Source of the DNA: Woeseiaceae bacterium
Lineage (GTDB): Bacteria > Pseudomonadota > Gammaproteobacteria > Steroidobacterales > Woeseiaceae
DNA: 26,324 nt
Direction of reading: 5' to 3'
Assembly (NCBI GenBank): GCA_013138675.1
Contig: WTCH01000255.1
Span: 1-26,324 of the forward strand
The translations under genes and the position numbers were made by a program. Positions 6,422 to 15,590 of this stretch are shown here, in pieces (the stretch's first letter is position 1; each line of letters begins with the position of its first letter). The notes under the pieces were generated by a model. It worked only from the letters and a program-made list of their open reading frames with translations, was not told where the DNA came from and ran no database searches.

Positions 6422-8578
6422 ATGAAGTCCGCCGTTCATATGGATGCGCACACGGTCACCGACATCGAATTTCAGGCAGCATCGATCGATATTTGGGATG
6501 CGAAATATCGGCTTACTGCTAAAGACGGTAACACGATCGACGACACGATAGACGACACGTATAAACGCGTGGCGAATGCACTGGCAAATGTTGAGGTCGA
6601 ATCAAAGCGCGAGTATTTCTACAAGGAATTTCTCTGGGCGTTGCGTAGCGGAGCCATACCCGCCGGGCGCATCATTTCCAACGCCGGTGCCCAGGAGCAC
6701 AAGCCGGCCACATCAACGATCAACTGCACCGTGTCCGGTACGGTTGGCGATTCGATGGACAATATTCTCAATAAGGTCCACGAGGCCGGGCTCACGCTGA
6801 AAGCCGGATGCGGCATTGGCTATGAGTTTTCGACGCTGCGACCGAAAGGTGCGTACGTTAGCGGCGCCGGTGCGTACACCTCGGGGCCACTGTCGTTCAT
6901 GGATATCTACGACAAGATGTGCTTCACGGTGTCGTCGGCAGGTGGGCGCCGCGGTGCACAGATGGGCACATTTGATGTCGGTCACCCGGATGTCATGGAA
7001 TTCATACGCGCCAAGCGCGAGGCCGGCCGTCTGCGTCAGTTCAACCTGTCGCTGCTGGTCACCGACGAGTTCATGCAGGCGGTAATTAAAGAGGACGACT
7101 GGGCGCTGGCATTCCCTATAACGCAAAAGGAACTTGACGAGGAAGAGCTCGACATCAACGACCACACGCAGTTCGTGTGGCGTGAGTGGCCGGAGCCCGG
7201 CAATTACGTCAAGGACAAGCAGGGTCTCGTCGCCTGCAAGATCTACAAGACCCTCCCGGCACATCGTGTCTGGGACCTGATCATGGCATCGACCTACGAT
7301 TTCGCCGAGCCAGGTTTCGTGTTGATCGACAAGGTCAACGAGATGAACAACAACTGGTTCGAGGAGAATATTCGTGCGACGAACCCTTGTGGTGAGCAAC
7401 CGTTGCCGCCGTATGGGTCGTGCCTGCTCGGATCGGTTAATCTGACACGCTTTGTTGTCGACCCGTTTACAGACAAGGCGCGATTCGACTGGGACGCGTT
7501 CCGCAAGGTTGTCAAAACATTCACTCGTATGCTCGACAACGTCGTCGAAATCAATGGTCTGCCACTCCCGCAGCAGCGCAATGAGATCCAGAGAAAACGC
7601 CGCCATGGCATGGGTTTCCTGGGCCTGGGGTCCACGATCACGATGATGCGCATGCAGTACGGTGATGAGGGCGCCGTGGAGTTCACCGAGGCCGTTGCGC
7701 GGGAGCTCGCGCTTGCCGGGTGGGAAGAGGCGCTCGAACTGGCCAATGAGAAAGGGCCGGCGCCGATCATGAGTGAGCAGTTCGAAGTCACGGAAGAGAT
7801 ACTGCGCAAACGGCCTGAAATGACGGCAGACGGCTACCAGGTCGGTGACAAGGTGCCCGGTCGCATTTTGCACGCACGCTACAGTCGCTACATGCAGCGC
7901 GTTGCTGCCGAAGCGCCGCAGCTGGTCGAGAAACTCGCCGAAGTGGGCGCACGATTCACGCACCACAGCTCAATAGCGCCGACGGGCACAATCTCCCTGT
8001 CACTGGCGAACAATGCGAGCAACGGCATAGAGCCGAGCTTTGCGCACCACTATTTCCGCAACGTCATTCGCACGGGTAAAAAATCGAAGGAAAAGGTCGA
8101 CGTCTATTCGTTCGAGATGCTCGCGTACCGCGAACTCATCGACAAGGATGCGACGCCGGCAGGCGCAAGTGTAGACGGCGAGGGAACGAGTCTGCCGGAC
8201 TACTTCATCACAGCGGAAGACGTATCGCCGAAAGCGCATGTCGATATTCAGGCGGCAGCACAGAAGTGGGTTGATTCATCGATCTCGAAAACGGCCAACG
8301 TGCCTACGGATTACCCCTACGAGGACTTCAAGGATATTTACCTGTATGCCTACAAGCAGGGATTGAAAGGGTGCACGACCTTCCGTTTCAATCCGGAGGC
8401 ATTCCAGGGTGTGCTGGTCAAAGAGAAAGACCTTAAGAACACGGTCTACAAATTCGAGCTTGCCGACGGTTCAACCGTCGAGCTGAAGGGTGACGAGGAG
8501 ATCGAGTACGACGGTGAGGTACACACCGCCGCGAACCTTTTCGACGCATTGAAAGAAGGCTATTACGGAAAATTCTGA
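6422..8578 (+). CDS. nrdJa: Adenosylcobalamin-dependent (class II) ribonucleotide reductase, catalytic subunit NrdJa
   Basis: Reduces ribonucleotides to deoxyribonucleotides using a B12-generated thiyl radical, independent of oxygen. The start at 6422 (MKSAVHMDAHTV) is preferred over an upstream in-frame ATG at 6341, because that extension is arginine-rich, unlike the family, and lies in the hairpin leader. The product is 718 residues. TINCTVSG (Cys102) and YGSCLLGSVNL (Cys334) are the expected redox cysteine pair; NPCGE (Asn321, Cys323, Glu325) is the radical active site. GLKGCTTFRF (Cys651) lies near the C-terminus. The protein lacks the usual cysteine-rich tail, which is encoded separately by the next gene 7 bases downstream, the split arrangement described for P. 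aeruginosa NrdJa/NrdJb. Activity would need imported or made B12. Confidence 0.93.
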   Translation: MKSAVHMDAHTVTDIEFQAASIDIWDAKYRLTAKDGNTIDDTIDDTYKRVANALANVEVESKREYFYKEFLWALRSGAIPAGRIISNAGAQEHKPATSTINCTVSGTVGDSMDNILNKVHEAGLTLKAGCGIGYEFSTLRPKGAYVSGAGAYTSGPLSFMDIYDKMCFTVSSAGGRRGAQMGTFDVGHPDVMEFIRAKREAGRLRQFNLSLLVTDEFMQAVIKEDDWALAFPITQKELDEEELDINDHTQFVWREWPEPGNYVKDKQGLVACKIYKTLPAHRVWDLIMASTYDFAEPGFVLIDKVNEMNNNWFEENIRATNPCGEQPLPPYGSCLLGSVNLTRFVVDPFTDKARFDWDAFRKVVKTFTRMLDNVVEINGLPLPQQRNEIQRKRRHGMGFLGLGSTITMMRMQYGDEGAVEFTEAVARELALAGWEEALELANEKGPAPIMSEQFEVTEEILRKRPEMTADGYQVGDKVPGRILHARYSRYMQRVAAEAPQLVEKLAEVGARFTHHSSIAPTGTISLSLANNASNGIEPSFAHHYFRNVIRTGKKSKEKVDVYSFEMLAYRELIDKDATPAGASVDGEGTSLPDYFITAEDVSPKAHVDIQAAAQKWVDSSISKTANVPTDYPYEDFKDIYLYAYKQGLKGCTTFRFNPEAFQGVLVKEKDLKNTVYKFELADGSTVELKGDEEIEYDGEVHTAANLFDALKEGYYGKF

Positions 8579-8585
8579 GCAAACA

Positions 8586-9293
8586 ATGATCAAGATAGAA
8601 AAGAAAATCGTCGGCTACGCCGTCGCAAAACCTGAGTCCGCGGAGAAAGCCGAAAAACCCGAATTCAAGCGTGAAGGTGGCGGTGGCGATCGTGCTGAAG
8701 TCATACGTATGCATGAGAAGCTCGAGCGCCCGGAAATGCTGGTGGGCTCGACCTATAAGGTGAAAACACCAATCTCCGATCACGCGATGTACGTCACGAT
8801 TAATGACATCATCCTGAATCAGGGTACCGAGCACGAGAAGCGCCGGCCGTTTGAGATTTTCATCAACTCCAAGAATCTGGATCACTACCAGTGGATCGTC
8901 GCGTTGACGCGCATTATCTCTGCCGTGTTCCGTAAGGGCGGTGATGTCGCATTTCTCGTCGATGAGTTAAAGGCTGTGTTTGATCCGCGTGGTGGCTATT
9001 GGCAGGCGGGTGGCAAGTTCATGCCGTCGATCATTGCCGAGCTCGGCTACATCGTCGAGAAACATCTGATTGCCATCGGCATGATGGCAGCACCAGGCCT
9101 GGACCAAGCGCAGCAAGAGCTGCTTGCCGAGAAACGCGCCGAGTACGAGGAAGGGAAGAGGCAACAGGATGCATTCTCGAAGAGTGACTATCCGGAAGGT
9201 GCCCAGCTCTGCGCGAAGTGCAGCACGGCAGCCGTGATCAAGATGGATGGTTGCATGACCTGCCTGTCGTGTGGCGATTCCAAATGCGGATGA
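8586..9293 (+). CDS. nrdJb: Class II ribonucleotide reductase accessory subunit NrdJb (TSCPD domain)
   Basis: A 235-residue protein corresponding to the C-terminal part of unsplit NrdJ. In P. aeruginosa the two halves are needed together for activity. Residues about 45-165 (from STYKVKTP to GYIVEKHL) match the TSCPD domain common at the end of B12-dependent reductases. The tail CAKCSTAAVIKMDGCMTC and then SCGDSKCG contains seven cysteines: a zinc-finger-like CxxC pair set, and the terminal pair that by homology would reduce the catalytic disulfide. It starts 7 bases after nrdJa, so translation is probably coupled. The residues around 110-125 are charged and linker-like. Confidence 0.9.
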   Translation: MIKIEKKIVGYAVAKPESAEKAEKPEFKREGGGGDRAEVIRMHEKLERPEMLVGSTYKVKTPISDHAMYVTINDIILNQGTEHEKRRPFEIFINSKNLDHYQWIVALTRIISAVFRKGGDVAFLVDELKAVFDPRGGYWQAGGKFMPSIIAELGYIVEKHLIAIGMMAAPGLDQAQQELLAEKRAEYEEGKRQQDAFSKSDYPEGAQLCAKCSTAAVIKMDGCMTCLSCGDSKCG

Positions 9294-9325
9294 CCGGGAG
9301 CTAACGCCGCTTCTCGGACGCACGA

Positions 9326-10606
9326 GTGCGTGTTCTCTACAACCTGCTGACATACCTGCTGCAGATTCCTGTGGCCGCGTACTTGCTGGTACGTGCGTTG
9401 CTGAATGCAAGCTATCGCGACCGCTTCGGCCAACGATTCGGCGTCGGCTTCCCACAACTCGACAAGTGCATCTGGATACACGCCGTCTCGGTCGGTGAGG
9501 TCCAGGCTGCCGTGCCGCTGATTCGCGCAATCGGCAAGCGCTTTCCAAACCACAACATGCTGATCACGACAGTAACGCCGACCGGCGCGGCTCGGGTGGA
9601 AGCGAATTTTGGCAATACCGTCAGCCATTGCTACATACCTTTCGAGATGCCCGTCGCAGTTGACCGCTTCTTCGCATCCGTTAAACCTGAACTTGCGTTG
9701 ATCATGGAGACGGAGATCTGGCCCAATCTGTACCAGGGCTGCGGGCTTCGGGAAATTCCACTCGTTCTCGTCAGCGCAAGAATCTCGCCCAACTCCGTCG
9801 ACAAATACCGCAGGTTTCTGCCGCTATTTCGCGAGACGTTATCGCACGGAATCATCATCGCGGCGCAAAGTGAAACCGATGCTGAGCGTTTCCGTTCACT
9901 GGGCGCAAGTCCCGTGCGCACCTGGGTCACCGGGAATATAAAGTTCGATATCGAGTTACCATCCGACCTGGCTGAACGCGGCACCGAGTTTCGGCAACAG
10001 TACTTCGGTGACCGGCCCGTCTGGATCGCCGCGAGTACGCACGATCAGGAGGAACAAGACGTTCTGAGTGCCCACCGGACCCTGCTTGAGAGCTATCCGG
10101 ACTTGCTACTGGTGCTGGTTCCCCGGCATCCCGAACGATTCGCAACTGTTGCGGACATGATCGACAAGGCGGGTTTCGAAACGGTCGCGCGGACCGAGGA
10201 GCAACCGTGTCCTGCCGAGGCAAGTGTGTTCCTCGGCGATACGATGGGTGAGGTGCCTTTGTTTTACGCCGCCAGCGACATCGCCTTTGTCGGCGGCAGC
10301 CTGGTGCCGATTGGCGGACACAATCTGCTTGAACCAGCAGCATTGGGCTTGCCTCTCATCAGTGGACCGCATGTATATAACGCCCAGGATATCTCGGACA
10401 TGTTTATCGATCTGGGTGCCTGCCGCATCGTCAACGATGCGGCGCAACTCGTCGTAGCGGTCGATAACCTGCTGGCGAATCCTGACGAAGCGTCCACACA
10501 GGGCGGAAAGGGCCTGAGTATCGTGCAACGAAATCGTGGCGCGCTGGCGCGCCTGCTTACATTGCTCGAGCCGCTAATTGGCGAGAACCAGGACGCGGCT
10601 GAGTAG
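9326..10606 (+). CDS. waaA: 3-deoxy-D-manno-octulosonic acid transferase (Kdo transferase)
   Basis: Transfers Kdo from CMP-Kdo to lipid IVA at the inner face of the cytoplasmic membrane, an essential early step of lipopolysaccharide core synthesis. The 426-residue product begins with a hydrophobic anchor (LLTYLLQIPVAAYLLVRALL, residues 7-26) and contains HAVSVGEV with the catalytic glutamate (Glu58), then ETEIWPNL. A C-terminal Rossmann half includes FVGGSLVPIGGHNLLEPA, a strong GT30 signature. Start is GTG at 9326; no strong ribosome site is seen. It begins 32 bases after nrdJb and converges on tolC with only 3 bases between the stops. Whether it makes one or two additions cannot be told from sequence. 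Confidence 0.95.
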   Translation: MRVLYNLLTYLLQIPVAAYLLVRALLNASYRDRFGQRFGVGFPQLDKCIWIHAVSVGEVQAAVPLIRAIGKRFPNHNMLITTVTPTGAARVEANFGNTVSHCYIPFEMPVAVDRFFASVKPELALIMETEIWPNLYQGCGLREIPLVLVSARISPNSVDKYRRFLPLFRETLSHGIIIAAQSETDAERFRSLGASPVRTWVTGNIKFDIELPSDLAERGTEFRQQYFGDRPVWIAASTHDQEEQDVLSAHRTLLESYPDLLLVLVPRHPERFATVADMIDKAGFETVARTEEQPCPAEASVFLGDTMGEVPLFYAASDIAFVGGSLVPIGGHNLLEPAALGLPLISGPHVYNAQDISDMFIDLGACRIVNDAAQLVVAVDNLLANPDEASTQGGKGLSIVQRNRGALARLLTLLEPLIGENQDAAE

Positions 10607-10609
10607 CAA

Positions 10610-12064
10610 TTACTTTGAGGCGGCGGCCGCCTCAGCTGCAAACAACTCCTCGGGTGTTGGACGTTCCGTCAGCCACTTGTCGATCTCTTCCAGGTCCTGA
10701 ATCTGCAAACTTCCAGCAGCTTGTTTGAGTCGCAGGGCATTCATCAGGTAGTCGTAGCGAGCCTGGTAGAACAGCGTGATGGACCGGTACAACGCGAACT
10801 GTGAGTCAAGGACGTCTACGATCGTACGCGTACCAACATCGAAGCCCGCCTGAGTTGCCTCGAGCGCCGTCTGGCTCGATTCCACGGCCTGTTCCAGCGC
10901 CTCAACACGACTCATTTCCGACAAGACGCCGAGATAGGCATCGCGTGTCTGACGCTCGGTTTCGCGGGTTACGCGTTGCAATTGCTCGCGTGAAGCCCTG
11001 TGCAGATAGACGGCCTCACGAACGCGGGATGAGGTAGAACCACCCGAGAAAATGGGAATGGTCACCTGGATACCGAAACTGTCGCTGTCGAAGTCGCGTT
11101 TCGTGTCGAGAAAGCCGGGTCCCGTATTTTGTTCAGCTTCACTGCTTGAGTTGCCGGAATTCGCGACAAGATCGACGGTCGGATAATGGCCATTGCGGCG
11201 GAAAGAAATCTCATCCCTGGCCAGCTTTTCGTCCAGGCGACTGGATACGAGTGCGAGATTCTGTGAAAGCGCCAGGTCGACCCAGTCCACTTCGGCGGCA
11301 GGGGTCGGCGCGCGCATCGGAAATTCATCGCCAGGCGCAGACAGGTTGCTTACATACTCGCCCGTGATCTCCCGCAGGAACTCACGCGCTGTGGCCATAA
11401 CACGCTTGGCTCCGATCTCGTCAGCAACAGCCTGATCGTATGCGGCCTGTGATTCCTGCACATCGGTAATCGCGATAAGGCCGACCTCGAAGCGCTGTTT
11501 CGCCTGTTCAAGTTGGCGCGCGATTGCCAGTCTGTTTTTGTGCAAGGACGTTAGTCGATCCTCTGCTCCGAGCACATCGAAGTAGGTCTGACCGACTCGA
11601 ATCACGAGGTCCTGTTGTGCGGCCTCGCGGTCTGCTTCTGCCCTGGCGACAAGGCTGTCGGCGCGCCTCAATCCGACGAGCTGGTCCCAGCGAAACAGTG
11701 TTTGACGCAAAGAGAATTGCCAGCGTGTGGTTTCGTCCCGCGTTATCGACTCAAACGGGACCGGTATCACTTCGAGATTGCCTGAGCCCGGCGGAATTTC
11801 AATAAACTGGTTGAACGTGCCGGAACCGTCACTGTTGGTCTTGGTCCAGTCACCTGAAAAATCGATCTGCGGCAGGTAGACACCGCGCGCCTGAGGTTCT
11901 GCCTCGAGCGCGGCCAGCCTGCGTGCCTCGGCTTCGTGGATTCTCGGATCGCTTTGCAGTGCCTGCTGGTAGACCTCGAGCAGGGATGCGGCGTGACCGA
12001 GTCCAGGCATCGCCAGGGCGCCAATCATTACGAGTAAGAGTTTGAATTTTATTACGTTTTTCAT
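10610..12064 (-). CDS. tolC: TolC-type outer membrane efflux channel
   Basis: Outer-membrane duct for type I secretion and RND/ABC efflux pumps. I start at the ATG at 12062-12064: the 30-residue upstream extension (to 12154) has no export signal, while this start gives MKNVIKFKLLLVMIGALAMPGLGHA and then ASLLEVYQQAL. The 484-residue product shows the two-fold repeat of outer membrane efflux protein domains, with long heptad helices, the DVLDSQFALYRS motif late in the second repeat and an N-terminal SLLEVYQQALQSDPRI segment. The pcm-like gene lies 125 bases upstream on the same strand; waaA converges from the other side. A pcm-tolC-waaA neighbourhood is familiar from xanthomonads and relatives (from memory). 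Partner pumps are not in this window. Confidence 0.94.
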   Translation of the reverse strand: MKNVIKFKLLLVMIGALAMPGLGHAASLLEVYQQALQSDPRIHEAEARRLAALEAEPQARGVYLPQIDFSGDWTKTNSDGSGTFNQFIEIPPGSGNLEVIPVPFESITRDETTRWQFSLRQTLFRWDQLVGLRRADSLVARAEADREAAQQDLVIRVGQTYFDVLGAEDRLTSLHKNRLAIARQLEQAKQRFEVGLIAITDVQESQAAYDQAVADEIGAKRVMATAREFLREITGEYVSNLSAPGDEFPMRAPTPAAEVDWVDLALSQNLALVSSRLDEKLARDEISFRRNGHYPTVDLVANSGNSSSEAEQNTGPGFLDTKRDFDSDSFGIQVTIPIFSGGSTSSRVREAVYLHRASREQLQRVTRETERQTRDAYLGVLSEMSRVEALEQAVESSQTALEATQAGFDVGTRTIVDVLDSQFALYRSITLFYQARYDYLMNALRLKQAAGSLQIQDLEEIDKWLTERPTPEELFAAEAAAASK

Positions 12065-12133
12065 TGTTTTGTGTTCCGCGGGTTGGACGGGCGGGGCACC
12101 GCCTGAGGTGTTATGGTCAACTATATCACTAAA

Positions 12134-12147
12134 CCAGTCATTACTGG
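12134..12147. promoter_or_regulatory. Small palindrome in tolC upstream region
   Basis: CCAGT-CATT-ACTGG gives perfect 5-base arms, about 70 bases upstream of the tolC start. A -10-like TATAGT follows on the minus strand (complement of about 12119-12124). It may be an operator of tolC, but short palindromes are common. Confidence 0.3.
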
Positions 12148-12189
12148 AATACATTTCTTAGATGTTACAACACCTTAAGTGGTTTCATC

Positions 12190-12840
12190 TCAGAATAAAA
12201 ACTGCGGTGGTTTGCTGCCGTTGACGAGTGGCGCCAGCACGGTCTCGAACAGGCTTTCGCTCTGCCAGTCGTTATCACCGGTTCTCGTTACCAGGCGCGC
12301 ATCCATGGCGGGGCCGGCGCCGACAACGACGAACAACCTGCCGCTCGGATTCAGCGCCTCGACGAAACGCGGATCGAAATCCTCGATCGAGCCCGTTATC
12401 GCAACGACATCAAATTTCTCATCCGGCAATTTCTGCATAGCATCCATCGACAACAGCTTCACGTTGCTTATTCCAGAATCTTCAAGATTCACTTTGGCTG
12501 CTTCCAGAAAGTCGTCGTGAATATCGACGCTGGTGACACTGTCTGAAAGACGCGCCAGGCACGCGGCGAGAAAACCGCTACCGGTACCAATCTCCAGAAC
12601 ATTGTCGGTACTTGTCGGCTTGAGCGCCTGCAGCACTCGACCTTCGAGGGTAGGTGTCATCATGAACTGGCTGTGTCCGATCGGAATCTCCGTATCGGCG
12701 AATGCCAGCGCTTCATACCCGGTAGGTACGAATTGTTCCCGGGGGATATTCCTGAGCACCCGCAGGACGTCCGGATGCAGGACGTCCCATGCACGAACTT
12801 GCTGGTCGACCATCTGCTGGCGCGCGAAATCAGTATCCAT
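12190..12840 (-). CDS. Protein-L-isoaspartate O-methyltransferase family protein
   Basis: SAM-dependent methyltransferase of the Pcm family, 216 residues, predicted cytosolic. Motif I, VLEIGTGSGFLAACLA (from residue 81), is the SAM-binding loop. SVDIHDDF gives the acidic post-I residue, and the N-terminal MVDQQVRAWDVLHPDVLRVL region is Pcm-like. Where canonical repair enzymes have a SQPYxVA loop that holds the isoaspartyl substrate, this protein has SQFMMTPTLEGRVLQAL (from residue 57), so the methyl acceptor may differ. The start MDTDFARQQ has AGGA about 9 bases upstream. It is encoded ahead of tolC on the same strand and divergent from a cyclic-di-GMP gene. True L-isoaspartate repair activity should not be assumed. 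Confidence 0.82.
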   Translation of the reverse strand: MDTDFARQQMVDQQVRAWDVLHPDVLRVLRNIPREQFVPTGYEALAFADTEIPIGHSQFMMTPTLEGRVLQALKPTSTDNVLEIGTGSGFLAACLARLSDSVTSVDIHDDFLEAAKVNLEDSGISNVKLLSMDAMQKLPDEKFDVVAITGSIEDFDPRFVEALNPSGRLFVVVGAGPAMDARLVTRTGDNDWQSESLFETVLAPLVNGSKPPQFLF

Positions 12841-13018
12841 TCTTTGGTATTCCTAAAAGTTTGAAATTAAAGCGAAAACTCGACTTTTCATACATTATGG
12901 TGAATCGCATCAAGCCACCGCAGTTGCTGGGATATGCTTACGAAGGAGATGCACATCGAGCCGATAATAATAACAAATGATCTGCCGGCAGCATCCGACT
13001 TAATATATTGGGCTTCGA

Positions 13019-15346
13019 ATGTCCTCTGAATTTATCATCATTCTACTTTCGACATTGTTGCTGCTCGCAGTGATCGCCGGGGTCATGCTGTGGTCCGGCA
13101 AGAGGCGTTCGACAGGTCGTATGGCCAGTCTCAACCAGGAAATGCTGGATGCCTCGCATGACGCGTCGGTCGGTCGACGCCTGAGTGTTCCTGCCGATCC
13201 GGACGCCGCGCAACTCGCAAGTACGATCAATCGCCTGTTCGACGCAGTGGGCGAGCGCGACGAAAAAATACGCGGACGCGATCGACTGTTCACCGACTTC
13301 GCAAAAACGCTCCCGGAAATTGTCATCGTTCACGATGAGAAAATCCTGTTGGCCAATGAATCGGCAGCTGGGCTCATAGGACTCGAATCACAACAACTGA
13401 TCGGTCGCGAGGTCGCCGACCTGGTAAAGCCCGCTTATCGCGCATTGTTTCGCAATACGATGGCGAAAAGGATGGCCGGAGAGAACGTGCCACGTCGCCT
13501 CGAGATACAGCTGATCAACGGCAATGAGGCGGGGCTCTGGGTGGAGGCGCAGAGTTCCAATATCGAGTTTCATGGCCATAGGGCGATCCTCACTATTGCC
13601 CGTGATGTAAGTCATCGCAAGAGTCTCGAGGTGTCGTTAGGCCGTAGCAAACGCCAGGCGCAATACACGCTTGAGTCGATCGCCGAAGGTGTCATTACGA
13701 CCGATAACGACGGCCATATCGATTACATGAATCAGTCGGCCGAAACCCTGATCGGCACCAATCGGGACGATGCGGCCGGGCACAGAATTGGTGAGCTGTT
13801 TACCCTCGTCGACGATACCGACCGACGCCCCCTTGGTGATCCGGTCGAACGCTCCCTTGCGATGCGTCGGCGCGTCAATATGGGACGGCGTGCGGTCATG
13901 GTGACAAGTGACGGCGAGCACGAACACTCAATCGAGATCACCGCCTCGCCGATCCGCGGTCCGGGCAGCAGTGTCTCGGGAACCGTCGTCGTGTTTCACG
14001 ACGTCGGTGAGATCCGTGGCTTGACGCAACAAATGAGCTACCAGGCAACACACGATCCGCTAACAGGCCTGATCAATCGTCGTGAATTCGAACGGCGGCT
14101 CGACGAAGCGATGGACTCCGCACATGCCGAAGAGGCCGTCCACATGATGTTTTACATGGACCTCGATCGTTTTAAGGCCGTCAACGACAGCTGCGGCCAC
14201 CTTGCGGGTGACAACATGCTCAGAGAAGTGGCTAGCCTGATCAAGGAGCAGGTTCGCGATTCGGATTTCGTCGGCAGGCTGGGTGGCGATGAGTTTGGTG
14301 CACTGTTGATCGGTTGCCCAATCGAAAAAGCGCGGCAAATTGCTGCAGATATTTGTAACGCGATCGCCGATTACCGTTTTGTCTGGAAAGACAAAATATT
14401 CAACATCGGTATTTCAGTGGGGCTTGTAGAGATAAGCCATGTCAGCGGCACGCTGCAGGATGTGCTGAGTGCGGCCGACTCCGCATGCTACGTCGCAAAG
14501 CAGGAAGGCAGGGGCAAAGTGCATGTCTACTCCGCACGCGATGAATCTATTGCTCGCGAACGTGGCGATATTCAGTGGTTGCGTCAATTGCAGGCGGCAC
14601 TGCATGAAGACAAATTCACGCTTGCTGTACAACCCATCATTGCTATGAGCGGTGGAATTGAGTCCGGGCCGGCCTTTGAAGTCTTTATACGGCTGCCGGA
14701 CAGTCATGGCCGCATCGCCGACACGGCGGAATTCCTGCGCCCGGCGGAGCGCTACCAATTGATGCCGCAAATCGATCGCTGGGTTATCAACGCGGCCCTG
14801 ACGGCAGTGTCGTCGGGAGAAATCAAGATCGCGAGTGGACGCAGTTGTGCGATTAACCTGTCAGGGCAAACGCTCGGCGATGAGTCGTTCCTCAGCTTCG
14901 TGGTCGAATCGCTCGATCGCACTGGCGTTGCGCCATCGGCGATCTGCTTCGAAGTGACAGAAGCAGCAATTCTGTCGAACGTCCAACATGCACAGCGCTT
15001 TATTGAAGTCCTGCATGGTATCGGCTGCGAGTTTTCGCTTGATGATTTTGGAAGCGGCATGGGCTCATTCTCGAGTCTCAAGCATTTGCCGATCGACTAC
15101 CTGAAAATCGATGGCACCTACACGCGCAATTTGCAGGCTGATGAGGTCAATCAGGAGATGGTATTAGCCATGATCAAGCTCGCGCGCACGATGCAGTTCC
15201 GCATTGTGGCGGAGGAGGTCGAGCACCAGGAAGACTTCGACTGGCTACGAAACGTTGGCGTTGACTTCGTGCAGGGACATTTCGTCGAAGCACCGACGCC
15301 ACTTGGTGCTAGCACGACCGGCACCTACCGAACCCTCAACCCGTAA
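13019..15346 (+). CDS. Membrane-anchored PAS-PAS-GGDEF-EAL protein, EAL motif degenerate
   Basis: Cyclic-di-GMP turnover protein of 775 residues. It has an N-terminal transmembrane segment (residues about 5-22), two PAS-like sensor domains (about 90-205 and 210-335), a GGDEF domain (about 340-500) and an EAL domain (about 515-765). The cyclase half looks active: GGDEF is intact at 422-426, with a product-inhibition I-site RDSD at 413-416. In the EAL half the signature reads EVF (554-556); the glutamate, INLSG, the DDFGSG motif (from Asp675) and KIDG are kept. Phosphodiesterase activity is therefore uncertain; the domain may bind rather than cleave cyclic-di-GMP. It resembles the protein at 16001 closely from the last PAS domain onward, suggesting duplication. 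Confidence 0.93.
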   Translation: MSSEFIIILLSTLLLLAVIAGVMLWSGKRRSTGRMASLNQEMLDASHDASVGRRLSVPADPDAAQLASTINRLFDAVGERDEKIRGRDRLFTDFAKTLPEIVIVHDEKILLANESAAGLIGLESQQLIGREVADLVKPAYRALFRNTMAKRMAGENVPRRLEIQLINGNEAGLWVEAQSSNIEFHGHRAILTIARDVSHRKSLEVSLGRSKRQAQYTLESIAEGVITTDNDGHIDYMNQSAETLIGTNRDDAAGHRIGELFTLVDDTDRRPLGDPVERSLAMRRRVNMGRRAVMVTSDGEHEHSIEITASPIRGPGSSVSGTVVVFHDVGEIRGLTQQMSYQATHDPLTGLINRREFERRLDEAMDSAHAEEAVHMMFYMDLDRFKAVNDSCGHLAGDNMLREVASLIKEQVRDSDFVGRLGGDEFGALLIGCPIEKARQIAADICNAIADYRFVWKDKIFNIGISVGLVEISHVSGTLQDVLSAADSACYVAKQEGRGKVHVYSARDESIARERGDIQWLRQLQAALHEDKFTLAVQPIIAMSGGIESGPAFEVFIRLPDSHGRIADTAEFLRPAERYQLMPQIDRWVINAALTAVSSGEIKIASGRSCAINLSGQTLGDESFLSFVVESLDRTGVAPSAICFEVTEAAILSNVQHAQRFIEVLHGIGCEFSLDDFGSGMGSFSSLKHLPIDYLKIDGTYTRNLQADEVNQEMVLAMIKLARTMQFRIVAEEVEHQEDFDWLRNVGVDFVQGHFVEAPTPLGASTTGTYRTLNP

Positions 15347-15437
15347 CACTCTCCGTATCTGTAGGAGCCCGCCTCCCCTCAAGGGGGGCCTGGCCAGCGG
15401 GCGACCGACTTCGCCGCACAGGCTCGAGAACGGCATA

Positions 15438-15486
15438 TTTGTTGCCGGTATGGCTCCCTGCGGTCCGCTTTACTACCGGCAACAAA
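15438..15486. repeat. 13-base inverted repeat inside the element
   Basis: TTTGTTGCCGGTA (15438-15450) and TACCGGCAACAAA (15474-15486) are perfect complements separated by 23 bases. The T-rich outer edge means that either transcript strand could form a stem next to a short U run, so it might terminate transcription after the upstream GGDEF-EAL gene. Confidence 0.7.
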
Positions 15487-15570
15487 GATCCCGCCCTCGG
15501 CCTCCCCGGAGTACGTAGAGGTCCGGGCAGCGGGTGCGCGCGCGAGCGTCGTGTGTAGCGCCGCGACGCA

Positions 15571-15590
15571 CGGGTCCAGGGATGGACCCG
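15571..15590. repeat. 8-base hairpin inside the element
   Basis: CGGGTCCA-GGGA-TGGACCCG is a perfect stem with a GGGA tetraloop. A second stem, GCGTCG/CGACGC, lies just upstream (15546-15569), and the palindrome GGGTGCGCACCC lies at 15680-15691. Confidence 0.65.

Noticed and set aside
6713..7966. Long (417-codon) open frame antisense to nrdJa
   Set aside because: It lies fully within a gene with strong catalytic motifs, has no recognisable domain, and is arginine/histidine-rich in the way typical of an antisense shadow in GC-rich DNA.
12897..12980. 27-codon open frame (MVNRIKPPQLLG...) between the pcm-like gene and the first GGDEF-EAL gene
   Set aside because: No ribosome site, no conservation evidence and a low-complexity Asn-Lys end; most likely chance in a promoter region.
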